Below, in pieces: positions 1-11,605 of a stretch of 64,000 nt of DNA. This DNA comes from Cavia porcellus (lineage: Eukaryota; Chordata; Mammalia; Rodentia; Caviidae), in assembly GCF_034190915.1 (NCBI RefSeq), contig NW_026947507.1, positions 34,013,001 to 34,077,000 on the forward strand. Direction: 5' to 3'. Under the pieces are notes generated by a model, which saw nothing but the letters and a program-made list of their open reading frames with translations, did not search any database and was not told the DNA's origin. The translations under genes and the position numbers were made by a program. Numbering within the stretch: position 1 is the first letter of the stretch; each line of letters begins with the position of its first letter.

Positions 1-345
1 ACTGACACCCCAGATTAAAGGGGGAAAGGTTTATTTAACTCACAGTTTATAGAGGTTTCAGTCCATAGTCATCTGGCTCTAAGGCATGCTGGTGAGGCAG
101 AGGGTCAGTCATTCATGGTGGTGGGAGATACCAAAAGCAATGAGAGGAGAGGTATCAGCAAGCCTCTTTCCTTCCCTTGTACTGTATGCAGGCTATCCAC
201 CCTAAGGTGGTGTCATACTCACACCCTTAATCCCAGAATTAGACCATGAATCAATCACAAATTCTAGATTTAGCTGCCTCTGAAAGCCCAACTGCAATGA
301 CCACATGAGGTGTTGGGGGGACATTCAGACACAAACCATAACACA
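1..345 (-). repeat. MaLR-type LTR remnant, cut by window edge
   Basis: The block reads like the complement of an ERVL-MaLR solo LTR. It starts with a 'ggaaaggtttatttaactcac' type stretch followed by an 'agtt...gaggtttcagtccatagtc' segment, and ends with 'cagacacaaaccataaca', the complement of the usual LTR start. No internal retroviral sequence follows. The left end is lost at the window edge. Subfamily not determined. Confidence 0.7.
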
Positions 346-699
346 CTTTTAAGATCACGATACCTCTTTGCCTAGGCCATTGCTCTGTCCTCCTGAATTT
401 TCTTCTGAGTTCTACTCTTCTTTCTTATGATGCATCCTCCATAGAAAAATCAGATGAGCAATTTAGAGATAACTCCACTGTATCACTTCCCTTCTCCAAT
501 CTTTCTGATTATTCCCATCATGGTTAGACTGAGTCCAGCTTACAGGCTGGTGTGCCCAGGTCCTTACTTGAATCTCCTAGCATATCTCGTAGACGTTTCT
601 CTCTTGCTTGCTACATTTAAGCCATTCTGCCCTTTGTGTCCACAAGTTTCAATCCTAACTTCAAGCTCCTGTTCTATCTGTTTCATCTCCTTCCTGTGC

Positions 700-985
700 C
701 CTTTCCTCAGATACTGGCATGGTGGGATCATTTCTGTCACTTGGAAATAAGTTTAAATATTACCTGTGTGAAGTTGGTTTTCCTCACAGCATTTATCACT
801 ATGTGCAATTGTCTTCACTGTTTTGTTTACTTCTTTATGATCTATCTCACTACATGAGGAAGCAATTTCTTTTAGAGCAAGGACTTTTTCCTATGTAGTA
901 CTTCAAACAACATCTGTTACATCTTGGAGATGCAGTAAATATTTTTGAATACAGGAATTTTGGATGCAAGAATGAAAGAATAGCT
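700..985 (+). repeat. L2 LINE 3' end
   Basis: The order of motifs matches the L2 3' end: a 'catttatcactatgtgcaat' segment, a T-rich stretch, 'agagcaaggactttttc', then 'gcagtaaatatttttgaata', which corresponds to the usual 'caataaatatttgttgaat' terminus. It is diverged and non-coding. The small open frames across it (454-857) are not genes. Confidence 0.65.
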
Positions 986-1004
986 ATAGGAAGACGAGTT
1001 AAAC

Positions 1005-1170
1005 TAGAAATCACACCTGGTTTTTTGAATCTAGCTTTGTCACTAACTGTGATTTTGGGCAAGGTTTTAGAGTTTTATGTTTCATAACTAAAACACTGAT
1101 AAAAATATCTATTCTATGGGGTTATTGCGAGATTAGGTGAGAAAATGAATATAAAGTACTTGTCACATAA
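1005..1170 (+). repeat. MIR SINE
   Basis: Core MIR order is visible: 'tagctttgtcactaactgtg', 'ttgggcaaggtttt', then 'ggggttattgcgagattagg' and 'ataaagtacttgtcaca'. This corresponds to the MIR segment from the conserved core to the 3' part. Confidence 0.75.
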
Positions 1171-2254
1171 GAATCAATCTATAGTTGGCTCTTTCTCTTT
1201 TTACCCTATCTTTGCTTTTCTGTAACACCTCTAGTTCCAGAAATTATCTCATGTTTTATCTTTTCTCACTTCTTAGAACTCTTTGCTGATGGTGGTGGAG
1301 TGAAAACTTAGTCTGATGCTTAGCTCCATGGTTTCTCTTCTTTTGTCTATATCTGGACACAACAGCATCCAGACCTCCTGCTGAAAGCCCCCGTCTCTGG
1401 GTCTTCAGACTGTGGCTCCTAGGATACCAGGATTCACTGGAACTTTTGTGGAAATGCTGGTTCCTAGCTTCCCTAAAGAAATACTGAACTTAATTATTCA
1501 GGGGATATGACCCAAAAAATAAATTTGCTATGAAATCTTGAAGCAGTTTATATGTGGGAGAAAACTGGAATAGGAAAAAATCAAAAGGTATGCAAAGATT
1601 TTCTTTTATTCTTTTTCTCTAAGTTTTTTTTCTAGAGCTTCTCAAATATTTATTCTACAGCCCAATTCAGTCTAATCCCAGTTGGGCCCCCAAGAAAGCC
1701 AGCTTTCAGATGGGCTTTGTCCCCAGGAGTATGCTACTCCAAGGGCTCAGAAAATGGGGGCTACCTTGAGAACCACTCACACCCCTTTCCTGGACCTTTC
1801 CCCAGACTGAGGAGGCATGGTAGTGTGCTCAGACAGTTTTTAGCAATGAACACACTGGGACTACAAAGCAGTACATGAAAAATCTGTTTGAAGAACAGCC
1901 CTGTGACTCTTGCCAAATTCTTAGGATTCACTAGAAAAACACAATAGTCCTTTCCTTCTATCCCATAAATCATTTCACTGAAAGATGTCAAAAAATGCAA
2001 CTTGAAAAGTCATTTCTACTAGTAGCTCAGTTTGAAGACATATATCCTGGCCCTACACAGTTCCTCTCCCATGAGAGTCAAAAACAAAGCTCCAGCAATT
2101 GGAGAATAAGGTTGATTAGAGCAAGCTGTCACTCTCCATTGAGCAAACTGCCCTGGCTTCTAAATGCCACCACCCCTGCATTTCCCAAGGGGCAAGTGGT
2201 TTGATTTCAGAGGCCAACACTAAGCTGGAACATCCCTTTTACTGACTGAAGTTG

Positions 2255-2440
2255 GTGTTTCCAGCCTTCTGATTGTTGGAAGACTTGTTGGAGAGATAGG
2301 ACTGGTGTTAAACACAAGCCTCCATTTATTTTTGAGATCTTGAACAAATCACTTAAGAACTCTTTAGGTTTTAGCTGTTAAAAAATGATGATATAATATC
2401 TGTCACTGTGTAGTGATAGCATATTTGAAATCCCCAGAAA
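2255..2440 (+). repeat. MIR-like SINE fragment
   Basis: Contains 'gatcttgaacaaatcactta' and 'ttttagctgttaaaaaatga', which match the MIR core in spacing. It is diverged. Confidence 0.5.
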
Positions 2441-4199
2441 TACCTGATACCTGGCGTTAGCAGTTGCTTGATTAATCCTATTTTCAAATTCTTGGCTGGG
2501 ACTGGAGGCCCTCACATTGCTTAAAGAGCAGTGGGAGGTAGAAACATTGCTTAATTCTGCTCCCTGGTGGAAGCGTTAGTACACCTAGCTTCTGTCTCAG
2601 CCCTGTCCTAGAATCACTGTGTGAGTTTCTGGAAGCTTCTCTCTAGCCTCAGCATCTTTTCATGGATAGCGAGGGAACTGCAGTAGGTAAGTCTTCCCCG
2701 TTCTAACTGATGTGTTTAAGATTTCAGTGCCAGGTAGAAGCTGAGCCAATGCCATGGTTGGTTCTCCTCTTGAGAGGCTTTGGTGAGGCTGCTGGCTCTG
2801 GGACTTTTTCCCAGGGAAGTCATCAGATGTTCTGTGAAATGGGAACACTCACAATTTCACACTTCCTGCTTGTGGTGGAGCTTTAGCTGTACAGCGACTT
2901 TACAACAGGCTCTAAACACATTAAGGAGAACCTTACACCTGTGGTCTCATTCTTTTATGCCTTTTGTGCTCAGGCACAACTGTCTGGAGTAGCGCTTGGA
3001 CAAGTGTCAGGGGCCAGTAGCCTGCAGTGTCTCAGAGCTGAGTACAGACCCTGTCATCTGGGTGTTCGTGCTTTGTTCATATCTAGAACTCACTCCCAAG
3101 AACTTAGGATAGGCAGGAGGGGCAAGGAGAGGAGAGACAGGGAGCAAACTTCCTGGAGGAGTTAGAAAAGGAGCAGGAAGGAAAGCTCAATGAAGGGCGA
3201 GGGGGAGGGAGAGAAAATCGTTCTCAGCATTCTTTCTTAATTTTTCCTGGGTGTCAGCAAGACCCTCATAAGCAGATCAGGCACCCCACTCTGACCCCTT
3301 AGCTTGAGGTAAAAAATAATTTCAAGCCAAACCGTGGTGCCTAAATCTATCGCAAATGTCAGCAGTCAGGCCTGAAGCCAGAGCTGTGATCTCCCTCATG
3401 TCAATAAATCCTTGAAGTTCCCTCTCCCTTGGAAGTCTGGGTTTTTTTCTGATGTTGTGCTTTCTACCCTGGGCTGCCCTTTCATGAGTAATTTCTTTTA
3501 ACCCAAGGATCACAGCTGTGAGCCATTATGAAAAGATTTCTTCTGGACTGAGACCATGAAGAAGCTGCTGCACCAGCAGAAGAAAGCAAAAGATACAATT
3601 AAATCCAAGGTCCCACCGATGGCCAGAGTGCAGGGCTGGCCTAGCTGGAGGAGACGCCATCAGCTGCACCGAGAGAGCTGTAGGTGGACCAAGGAGACCG
3701 GGATGCAGGGACTGCTGGGAGGAGAGGGGCTGTGGTGATACGGGTCACACAGTGGCAGGAGAAAGAAGGTGAGTTGTGCATCCCTGGGTCTGCCTTAGGC
3801 TCCACTCACAAATGGGCCCCTAGCAGAAAGGAGGATGTTGGATCCCCAGCCTGGAGGAGAGTCATTCAGACCTAGAATAGGGCCATGTGCTATCCCAGGA
3901 CCGCTGTGCGCATGCTCGGTTCAGAGTCAGAGCAGGCGGGCCCTCCTGCCTGGGGGCTTTGACAATACTTACTGTGCCCTTCTCTAGAATGGCACTGCGG
4001 TCTGCATGATGTGGACTTCTGGCACTGACTTTATTTGGATACAATGTGGCCTGCTTGGGAAGGGACAGCGGGATGGGCATAGAAATTCAGTTTGGAGTAC
4101 ATACCCTGCCCTCCCACCTCCGCTGGAAGGGCTGGGGCTGCCCTTGGTGTCTGATCCACAGAGCAGGAGCCCTCTGCCTGCAGATGGGGGCGGAGACGG
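2441..4199. other. Unassigned unique sequence
   Basis: I recognise no repeat or exon here. Several short open frames occur on both strands, none with splice context or domain-like composition. A few CpGs cluster near 3900-3960 but there is no CpG island. Confidence 0.5.
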
Positions 4200-4605
4200 C
4201 GACTCTGAGGGTTATCTGAGTTATTTACATGCGAGGTTTCTGTTTTTTTGCAAGACCCCATCAATTTGGATTGCTTTAATGCCCTCTGAATATGTTTTGA
4301 GGCATTTTTCACCAGCACGGAAGGAAATTCGCTTCAGCTCTACAATTGAACTTACCCCGGGGGATGCTATTTGGGCATTTTTTAGGCAGTCCTGTACTTC
4401 CTCTGTAATAACATGTTCGTGAAAAGTTGTCTGAAATTTGAATTTTGGCAAATAGGATCATATTTTAATGTAATGGAAGTGTTTGTTGCTTAAAAGAAGT
4501 CTGTGGTGGATCATTTCACATGGTACAGAGAGTCCTTTTGTGACGCAAATAGCCATTCTTAATTCATCTTTTTCTTTTTCCATGTGGTTTTTCATAAATC
4601 AGAAA
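4200..4605. promoter_or_regulatory. Candidate conserved non-coding block
   Basis: This is AT-rich, non-repetitive sequence with many TAAT/ATTA-type and GCAAAT-like words, including 'gttatttacatgcgaggtt', 'tttgtgacgcaaatagcc' and 'ttcttaattcatc'. It resembles deeply conserved distal enhancers in texture only. Open frames overlap here on both strands (4006-4422 plus, 4031-4318 and 4221-4451 minus), which suggests a local lack of stops rather than a gene. Conservation itself cannot be judged from one sequence. Confidence 0.3.
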
Positions 4606-5097
4606 TTTAAATGAAACCACTTCTGTGCGTGCCTGCAGCCAGCAGGAATAGTGGCCAGTCCAGAGGTGTGACAGGTCACTGGCTTAGAGCTGACCTGACC
4701 GTAGGTGTGACTGCATGGGAAGGACAGGAGTTTTGGGCCCTTCTGCTTCTAGGTCTGGAGTCTTTTTTTGTAAATGTCATGAATTGGCAGTGTGGCCCTA
4801 AAGGAAGTTATCCCTTATTGTTTTTGTTTTCTGAGTAAAAAACACAGGATCAGAGCATACAACAAATGAAAAATATTCTAAATGCCATTTTAAAAACCCT
4901 GAATGCTACTTGGTTTTTCACTAAAGCAGTTTGGAATGGAGGCAGGAGAGATATTTCTGTCAAAACTGAGGGAAGATTTTCTTTATGATCTCTCCTTTCT
5001 GTCATTGAGTGAGCAGGTATTCCTGGACTGCAGGTGTCGACTGAAGGAAGGTCCTGTCACTTGGGGCTCGGGGGAGGGAATTAGCTTTCTGCTGGCA

Positions 5098-5182
5098 TTT
5101 ACCTTTGTGTGGTGCATGTGCATATACATGCGTGCATATGTGTGTGCATGTGCAGGTACATGCACGTGTGTGTGAACACATA
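5098..5182. repeat. Imperfect GT/CA-rich microsatellite
   Basis: Alternating TG/CA tract with frequent interruptions. It accounts for the Cys/Val-rich and His/Thr-rich frames on the two strands. Confidence 0.8.
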
Positions 5183-7155
5183 AAGGAGTATTCTTGCCCA
5201 TCACTGTAGCTTAATTATGCCAGAGCTTTCTTTGCAGAATGCTGGAATTCTAGGCCAAAGTTCTCGGTTTTAAAAACACCTTCTTGATTTGTAGAAGGAG
5301 CAGCAGGGAAACCTTTAAATTACCCAAATCTAAAAGAACCTGTGGTGATGAAATAGAGGCGACAGGAAAAGGAGATGTGACAGTGAGCTGCAAACACTTC
5401 TTTCTCCCTAGAGGTCCAGTCTTATAAAGAGATCCTGGCTGTAAAGGGCGTTTAGCACCTGGTCTTTATTTAAAGCACTGAGGATTTACTGAGTGTTTCT
5501 AGTAAATAAGAAAAAACTCCAACTAAACTAGGAAAGCAAATAGAAATAAAGACTTTTGGGGCAGAGCTAGTGGAAAAGAGCTATTGAGATGGCAGAGCAA
5601 GATGGGGATACCTAGGGGAAGAGGCTCCTTTGTGGAAGCCAAAGGGGACTCCCCAGAAGTGGAGAAGGTCGACAGAGGCAAAAAGGAAGTGAGCAGAGAT
5701 TGGGAGGATCATGGGCTGGCAAACAATCATGTTGCACACAGGTGTGGAGATGAAGGACTCGGGACTGAGCTGGAGGAGGAGGCCTCCCTCATCTTCTGAC
5801 TGGCTTTTGAGAGCCACTAAAGAAGCATCAGCTAGTCTAAGAGGACAGGATGTCTCTTTGATCTCGTTATCAAGGCAGAGGAGATGAGTCTTTGTTGTGA
5901 CAGACATAAGAATGCGCCAGGCTCCAGACAGGTGCACTGGGCGAGGCCAAGTTCTGGAGGAAGGACAGCTGCTTGCCCGACTGTGCCCGAGCATGGCTGG
6001 TTGTAGACATGTGTGTATCCTACATGGTGGATTCACTTCGCCTGTAGCAGCTGGGCTTGGAAAGGTCAGGCATTGGAGGCAAAGGGTTCTCTTCACAGCC
6101 CCAACTCCTCCAGCCATGTGATGACTGTAGAGGTTTTGTTTTATCTGAAGAAAGTTAGAAGAATGTGTATTCTTTTGAGGAAAAAGAAAAGAAAAGGAAG
6201 AAGTGACATCCTGTCCCTTCAGACCCCTGCATGAACATAGACAAAGGCCCCCGGAAGAGAAGAGTTAGAGAAATTTAAAAAGTATAGTTTTAGATGAGAT
6301 TTTGAGGGCCACACGAGGGTCATTGGGGACAAAGTGAAGCACATGGTTAGGAGGAAGAGGACCTTGTCCATTTCTTCTCTAAATGTGGATGCCTGGCCTT
6401 GGCCGTGGTGAGGTGGGTAGATGATTTCCTGAGAGCAGTCCTTCTCCAGGAAGGGAAAGGTGACTGCCTGGCACTCCAGTGTGTGCATAAAGGTCTAGCT
6501 GCATTTGCAGCATCCAGAAATTCTTGGGCTTTGAGATTCTTGTAAGTAGAAGTAGGAGAATAGGAACTCCAAGTTACTGGTTTTTCTGTGACTTTATTTA
6601 TCTCTGCAAGTTGGTGAGAACTTGATATTTGAACTACATGTTCACCAACAAATCATTGGAGATTCATGACTTAGAACTTTGGCCTTCCCATTTAGTGTTT
6701 CTACTGGAGAATTGTGCCTCAAGCAGGGTAAGACAGAAATTGTCATTGCTACTGGAAAAGAATGGGGACCTAGAAACCCATCTTCTTTGAGCCAGTTGGA
6801 CTTTTGTGCCCAGGTTGGAGTGTGAGCCTGTATCTTTGAGCTATTTTAAATTCAGAGGACCTAACTGAAAACAATATCGATTTTGGCAAGGACTGGGAAT
6901 TATTGTACACTTGTTGTTTGAGTATTGGTTACTGAAGAGACAGTAAACCACTTCGATTAATCTCTAACAGCCATAAGGGCATCAAGGTAAAATCTGTGCT
7001 AGGCTGTGCTTGGGGTGGAGAAGGGAGACTTTTTTCAAAATCTGCAAATTCCAGTATATCTCATCTATAGAGCATGCATTTGAATAAGGATTAGTTGAAC
7101 CCAAGTACCTTCTCATCCTCAGTCCCATAGGTTACAGTATATGTGCATTGAGGAG
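5183..7155. other. Unassigned unique sequence
   Basis: No recognisable repeat or exon. The longest frame, 178 residues on the minus strand at 5581-6117, has low-information composition and no flanking signals that would support a gene. Confidence 0.5.
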
Positions 7156-7168
7156 CCTGCTTACATTT

Positions 7169-7257
7169 GTTTTGTTTGTTTTGGGGGTACTGGTAATAAA
7201 CTCAGGACCTTGCACTTGCCAGGTAGGTACTGTGCTGCTGAGCTATATCCCTGGCCC
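7169..7257 (-). mobile_element. ID-type SINE with perfect TSDs
   Basis: Read on the minus strand this is a tRNA/BC1-derived ID element: 'gggatatagctcagcagcac' carries box A-like sequence, and the complement of 'ggtactggtaataaactcag' is the box B/3' part, followed by an A-rich tail (the T/G run at 7169-7184 on the plus strand). It is flanked by identical 13-base copies of cctgcttacattt at 7156-7168 and 7258-7270, the TSD of the insertion. ID elements are non-coding and are moved by L1 proteins. Confidence 0.9.
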
Positions 7258-7359
7258 CCTGCTTACATTTCTATCTGATACCTAACTCTGTGACTTTAAA
7301 TAGTATCATCTGCTTCGTTTTGTGCCAAGGGTGCCCATGAACAGTGAGAGCAGGTAAAG

Positions 7360-7625
7360 ATTGTTGTTACTTTTAACGTTCATTTTGTTTTCACTCTGTA
7401 ACTTAGTATCAGGCTACACCTCAATATACTAATAATTGTAGTTGAGGCACAAAGTTATAATTAAACTTACACGTGATTATTTTTCACCAAGCAGCCTAAT
7501 TTATGAAATTGCTAATTGTGCTTCCAGGTGCAGTCACGATCTGGAAACGTATCGTCAGCATGCAGCGTAGCCTGCTCTAGCACACGGTGTGATATCAGAT
7601 TATGTATTTAGTACACACCAAGGTA
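7360..7625. promoter_or_regulatory. Candidate conserved non-coding block
   Basis: Non-repeat AT-rich sequence with clustered homeodomain-like words such as 'ctaataattgtagttgagg', 'ttataattaaacttacacg' and 'gaaattgctaattgtgc', followed by a few CpGs ('aaacgtatcgtcagcatg'). The assignment rests on composition only. Confidence 0.28.
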
Positions 7626-8259
7626 TTGTCCTTTAGTGGCATCTACTCATTCATTCAAAAATATTCATTGGATTACTCTGTGCCAGCTATTAATTAGAAT
7701 ACTAATAGCCGATGTAGTAAATGATTTTCATAGCTTTAAAGGTTGAAAGTTTTTATTTACATATTTATTTTGCTTCATGTAAAAGTGTAAAAGGCTGTTC
7801 AGCAGGTGGCTTTCCACATGAGGATGCAGGAGTCCTTGCTCCTTTCATCTCGTGGCCCCACCCTCCGAGACTGTGGGAGAAGTGGATGACAGAGTCACAT
7901 TGCACTCACCTCTTTACCATTCAGCCTTGAAGTGACGCACATCGCTTCTGTGGGATCTCATTGGCAAGAGTCATCTGTAATATACCTGGAGGAAGCAGGC
8001 TGGCAAACGTGGACCTGGTCAGGCACTAACTATCAAATCTGTTTTATGGGAATCGTAGTGGACAGATGGTCATCTCTGTCATATCCATACACTGTATCCG
8101 GCACTGGGCAAATGTTTTGTTTGAAAACGATTAGACAGACACAGAGACAGATAGACTGGAAGACAGAAAGGCAAATAGAAGAAAATAGCTGAGGTCACGG
8201 GGCATAAATTCCTGAATTTAAAAATGTAAAATTCTCTATGACATGAGGTAGAAAATAAA

Positions 8260-8575
8260 CATGATCAGTATGTTATGAGTATGAGAGCTAAAGAGAAAAA
8301 CTAAGGCAGGAAAGACGTGTAGGAAGCCTGGAGATGAGGTTGGAAACTAGTGTGGTCACCAAATGCGTTTATTTTGTGTTTACGTGACATTTTTAAATTA
8401 GGAACTGGAATGCATGAGACAATCTACCATGTGCATAACTGCAGAGAAAGACATTCCAGGTGGAAGGAAGAGCAAGTTAAAAGGCCTTGAGGCTGGAGAG
8501 GATTGTAGGAGACAACGAAATAGAGGTAATTATCAGGCCAGACTGCAGTGGTCATTTATGTCATAGTAATTATGT
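8260..8575 (-). repeat. L2 LINE segment, left part of an interrupted copy
   Basis: Contains 'gaaagacattccaggtggaa' and 'aaaggccttgaggctggaga', the complement of the L2 3'-region pattern. It appears to resume at about 9865 after an L1 insertion. Confidence 0.6.
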
Positions 8576-8584
8576 TGGTTCTTT

Positions 8585-9850
8585 TTTTTTGGTACATAGC
8601 TTTTCTGAGATTTTCAAAAATAAAATATATTTATTCAGTGTATTTTGACAAACACACATGACTCCACCCTTGTAGTAGTAGGTATACTTCCATCGCACTC
8701 GCAAAGTGTTCCTTCTGTGGTGAGTTTCTGCTTGGTTTCTGGTCTGGCAGCCGCTGAGGCTGTTTCTGTCACTGTGTGTTCATCTGTGGCTTCCGGGTTT
8801 TCACATAAATGGAATTCAGCTGTTCATGCTCTTCTGTGGCTGACCATGTTGTCTGTAGTACTCTATGAGCAGTTTATTCCTGTTTATTGTAACATTATAA
8901 ATTCCATTACATGGATATACCACGATTTGTTTAATCTTTCATTTCTTGAAAGGCATTAGAGTTTTTGGTAATTAGGAGCATCTTTTTATTTACTTTTGGA
9001 TATTTCGATATCTCCTTTTGTGATATACGTAAAATATTTTCTGGATATAAGTTCTTTATCAGATATAGGCATTGCGTGAATATTTTCTCCTAGTCTACAG
9101 TTCACTTGGGTTTCTTCCCCACAATGTCTTTCAAAAATTGTATCTGTCTATGTTTCTGTCTGTCTATCTATCTATCTATCTAAATTTTACCTTTTTGCTC
9201 AGGTTCCATTTCAAGTTAATGTTGGCATATAGTGTGCTGTGATTTGAGAGATAAAGTATTTCATTAAACAATTGTTCAGAGCAAATCTTCCAAAAGGCTA
9301 TAGTTACTGTGTTCCTTTGTTGCGGACTGATTTATCATGCATGTGGTATTTATATTTCTTGACTCTCTATTCTGTTCCATTCATCTATAAGTTAATTTTT
9401 TCATCAATACCACATTGTGTTGTTTTATTGTAATTCTTGAAATGAAATAGTTTAAGCCTTCCCATTTTATTTCCTTTTTGGAAATTCTTTTGCTATTCTA
9501 TGTTTCTTGGAGCTTATTAATTTCTACCCACAGCCTTCAGCTTTTAGCTAAACTTTTACTGAATATGGATCAGTATGGGAGAGAATTAACATTTTAACAA
9601 TGTTGAGTCTTTAAACTATCAATATTGTACAGCATCCCATAATTTGTCTTCCTTAATCACCGTGCTATAGTTTTTAGTGTATGTTTTATGCACTGTTCAT
9701 CAATTTTCTTTTAGTATTCCACAGTTTTATAGCTACTATAAGCAATGTTTTTAAAATTTTAATTTTTAAATTGTTCACTGCTGATATATAGAAAAATTTG
9801 ATTTTTAAGTATTGATCCTGTGTCTTAATTTGCTTTCTTAACTCACTTAT
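8585..9850 (-). repeat. Old L1 3'-region fragment
   Basis: On the plus strand the order is the complement of the L1M 3' region: 'ttcacataaatggaattcag', 'attacatggatataccacga', 'tggataaa/taagttctttatc'-like sequence near 9045, 'gaatattttctcctagtcta', then 'tctattctgttccattcatc'. No open ORF2 remains. The tract 'tctgtctatctatctatcta' at about 9152-9182 lies inside it. Confidence 0.8.
9152..9182 (+). repeat. (TCTG/TCTA)n microsatellite
   Basis: Short tetranucleotide tract inside the old L1 fragment. Confidence 0.85.
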
Positions 9851-9864
9851 TAGTTCAAATAGCT

Positions 9865-10210
9865 TTTTAAAAAATGGGACTTCATGAGTTGTAGCAAGAA
9901 TTTTGGATTTGTGCTAGTGAAATGAGGAGTGATTTGATTGAATTAGAGTTGACAGCAACTGTTAAGGGGTCATCTGTGGAGTATGAGAGACCCACATATT
10001 AGTTTAATGTTTGAACACATTAAAGGTAAATATTTAAGACTAGTAGATAAATGATTCTGGAGGTCAGAGAAAGGTCAGTGATAAACATGATTTTGGAGTC
10101 ACCAGCTATGAATGATGGGTAAGTCATGGAACTTACACAGATCTTAACATTGATGATGAGGCTGATGATGAAGAATTAGCAAGCTTTAAAAGGAGCAGTC
10201 AGAGAGTCTG
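9865..10210 (-). repeat. L2 LINE segment, right part of an interrupted copy
   Basis: Contains 'gaatttt ggatttgtgctag'-type, 'gaggagtgatttgattg' and 'attttggagtcaccagctat' words in the order expected for the complement of L2 upstream of the segment at 8260-8575. It is the continuation of that copy beyond the L1. Confidence 0.5.
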
Positions 10211-10220
10211 AGGAAAGTTA

Positions 10221-10264
10221 GTGGTGTGTGTGTGTATGTGTTTGTGTGTATGTGTGTGTGCGTG

Positions 10265-10319
<55 letters not shown>

Positions 10320-10320
10320 A
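10221..10320 (+). repeat. (GT)n microsatellite, about 100 bases
   Basis: Long GT tract, pure in its right half and interrupted by GTAT/GCGT in the left half. It explains the Val/Cys and His/Thr repeats in the frames on both strands, which are not proteins. Confidence 0.95.
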
Positions 10321-11250
10321 TGCACATGCTCCCAGTAATCTGGTCCATTTATTGGGTGCTGCTTATGAATCAGGTGAGATAAGCCTGGTGACCTACACAG
10401 GCAGTTCTGATGGAGCATTGCGGGAGAGTGATCAGTGTACGTTGAGAGAGGAATTGGAGACATCGTAAAGAGAACTCTTTCAGAGAGTTCTCATCCAAGG
10501 AGAGAAATGAAGTGAAGGATGTAAGCAGAGTTGAGAAGGATTGTGTTCTTTGTGTGTGTGTGTTTCATTTCAATGGGAGACAAACACAGCACATTTGCAG
10601 GCTGCTTTGTGTAATTCAGATGAGAGAGGAGAGTTGGGGAGAGTTGCAGAAGCGACATCTTGGAATAAGTAAGAAGGGTCATAATCTTTGTGGCAAGAGG
10701 AGGAATGGCCTTCGTGGGAGCCACCAGTGTCCCCTCTGCAGTGACAGGAGAGTAGGCACATGGCTATGGATATGTCCTTGTGTGTGGTGGCCTTTAACAA
10801 ACTGGTTCACATCCTCAATATGCTTTTTCTCAGTGAATTGAGCCAGGTTAGGCAATTGGGAAACACTTAGCACTGCGCCCAGCAAATGGTAAGTATCATG
10901 TAATTCTTTGCAAAATAAGTGTCTTTCCCTATCCCAGAATCTTATGCCATAGTGACAACTGAGTACAGATTTCCACCTTTGATGTTGATTGACTTCAGAA
11001 CTATAAGCTAACACCTCAGACCATGCTACCGCTTAGTGTTAGCTAGAAGGAGATGTGATTTTTTAAAAAAACTTCTACATATGAATTCTTATAGTGTCTA
11101 CTCTGTTTCTTCATGGAATGATGGGGGCCTTTCCTTTTCTCTAAATGATGAATGCCTTTGAAGCACTGGCCTGTTGTTTTTGGTTAAATTGGAAGACAGG
11201 CTTCTTCCTATTATAAATACATGATAAAACAAATACAGAACTTTAAACTT
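10321..11250. other. Unassigned sequence, partly L2-like
   Basis: The region to about 10540 has diverged L2-like words ('gaggaattggagacatcgta', 'gagttctcatccaagga') and may continue the L2 above. The rest is unassigned. Overlapping short frames on both strands are not supported as genes. Confidence 0.4.
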
Positions 11251-11259
11251 TACCATGTA

Positions 11260-11400
11260 AAGGTTGTTGTGCTAAGTTCTTTATATTTGTTAATTTCAAT
11301 AGCTTCGTGTGTGAGATCGTATCTACATTTTACGTATGTGGAAACTAAGCTCAATAAGCATGAAATTGCTTAATAAAATTAGATACAGGTTTCCGTGCTT
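11260..11400 (-). repeat. MIR SINE
   Basis: Complement of the MIR 3' half: 'gtgctaagttctttatattt', 'gtggaaactaagctcaataa'. Diverged. Confidence 0.65.
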
Positions 11401-11464
11401 AGTTGTCACACTTTTCTCTTCCATCTGCTCCCGCTGCTGTGCCGTAAGTCATCAATGGGCACTG

Positions 11465-11605
11465 GAGAAGAACACCGGGCCCTGTAGCAGGAGACTTCAT
11501 TCTTCTTGAAGCTCTATCAGTAACTGCCTGATTGGACTTGGGAAGTTACTTGTTTCTTTGGGGACTTTTCATCTGTATTCTGTAAGCTCCCAATTATCTC
11601 CACCA
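11465..11605 (+). repeat. MIR SINE
   Basis: Contains 'aagctctatcagtaactgcc', 'acttgggaagttacttgttt' and 'ttttcatctgtattctgtaa', the MIR core order on the plus strand. Confidence 0.65.

Noticed and set aside
4006..4422. 138-residue frame with opposing frames
   Set aside because: Open on several phases and both strands, which argues for low stop density; no coding evidence.
5581..6117. 178-residue open frame on the minus strand
   Set aside because: No splice context, promoter or domain-like pattern; overlaps plus-strand frames of similar quality, as expected by chance.
10218..10468. His/Thr and Val/Cys repeat frames
   Set aside because: Produced by the GT microsatellite on both strands; the same holds at 48411-48712, 51191-51529 and 55085-55279.
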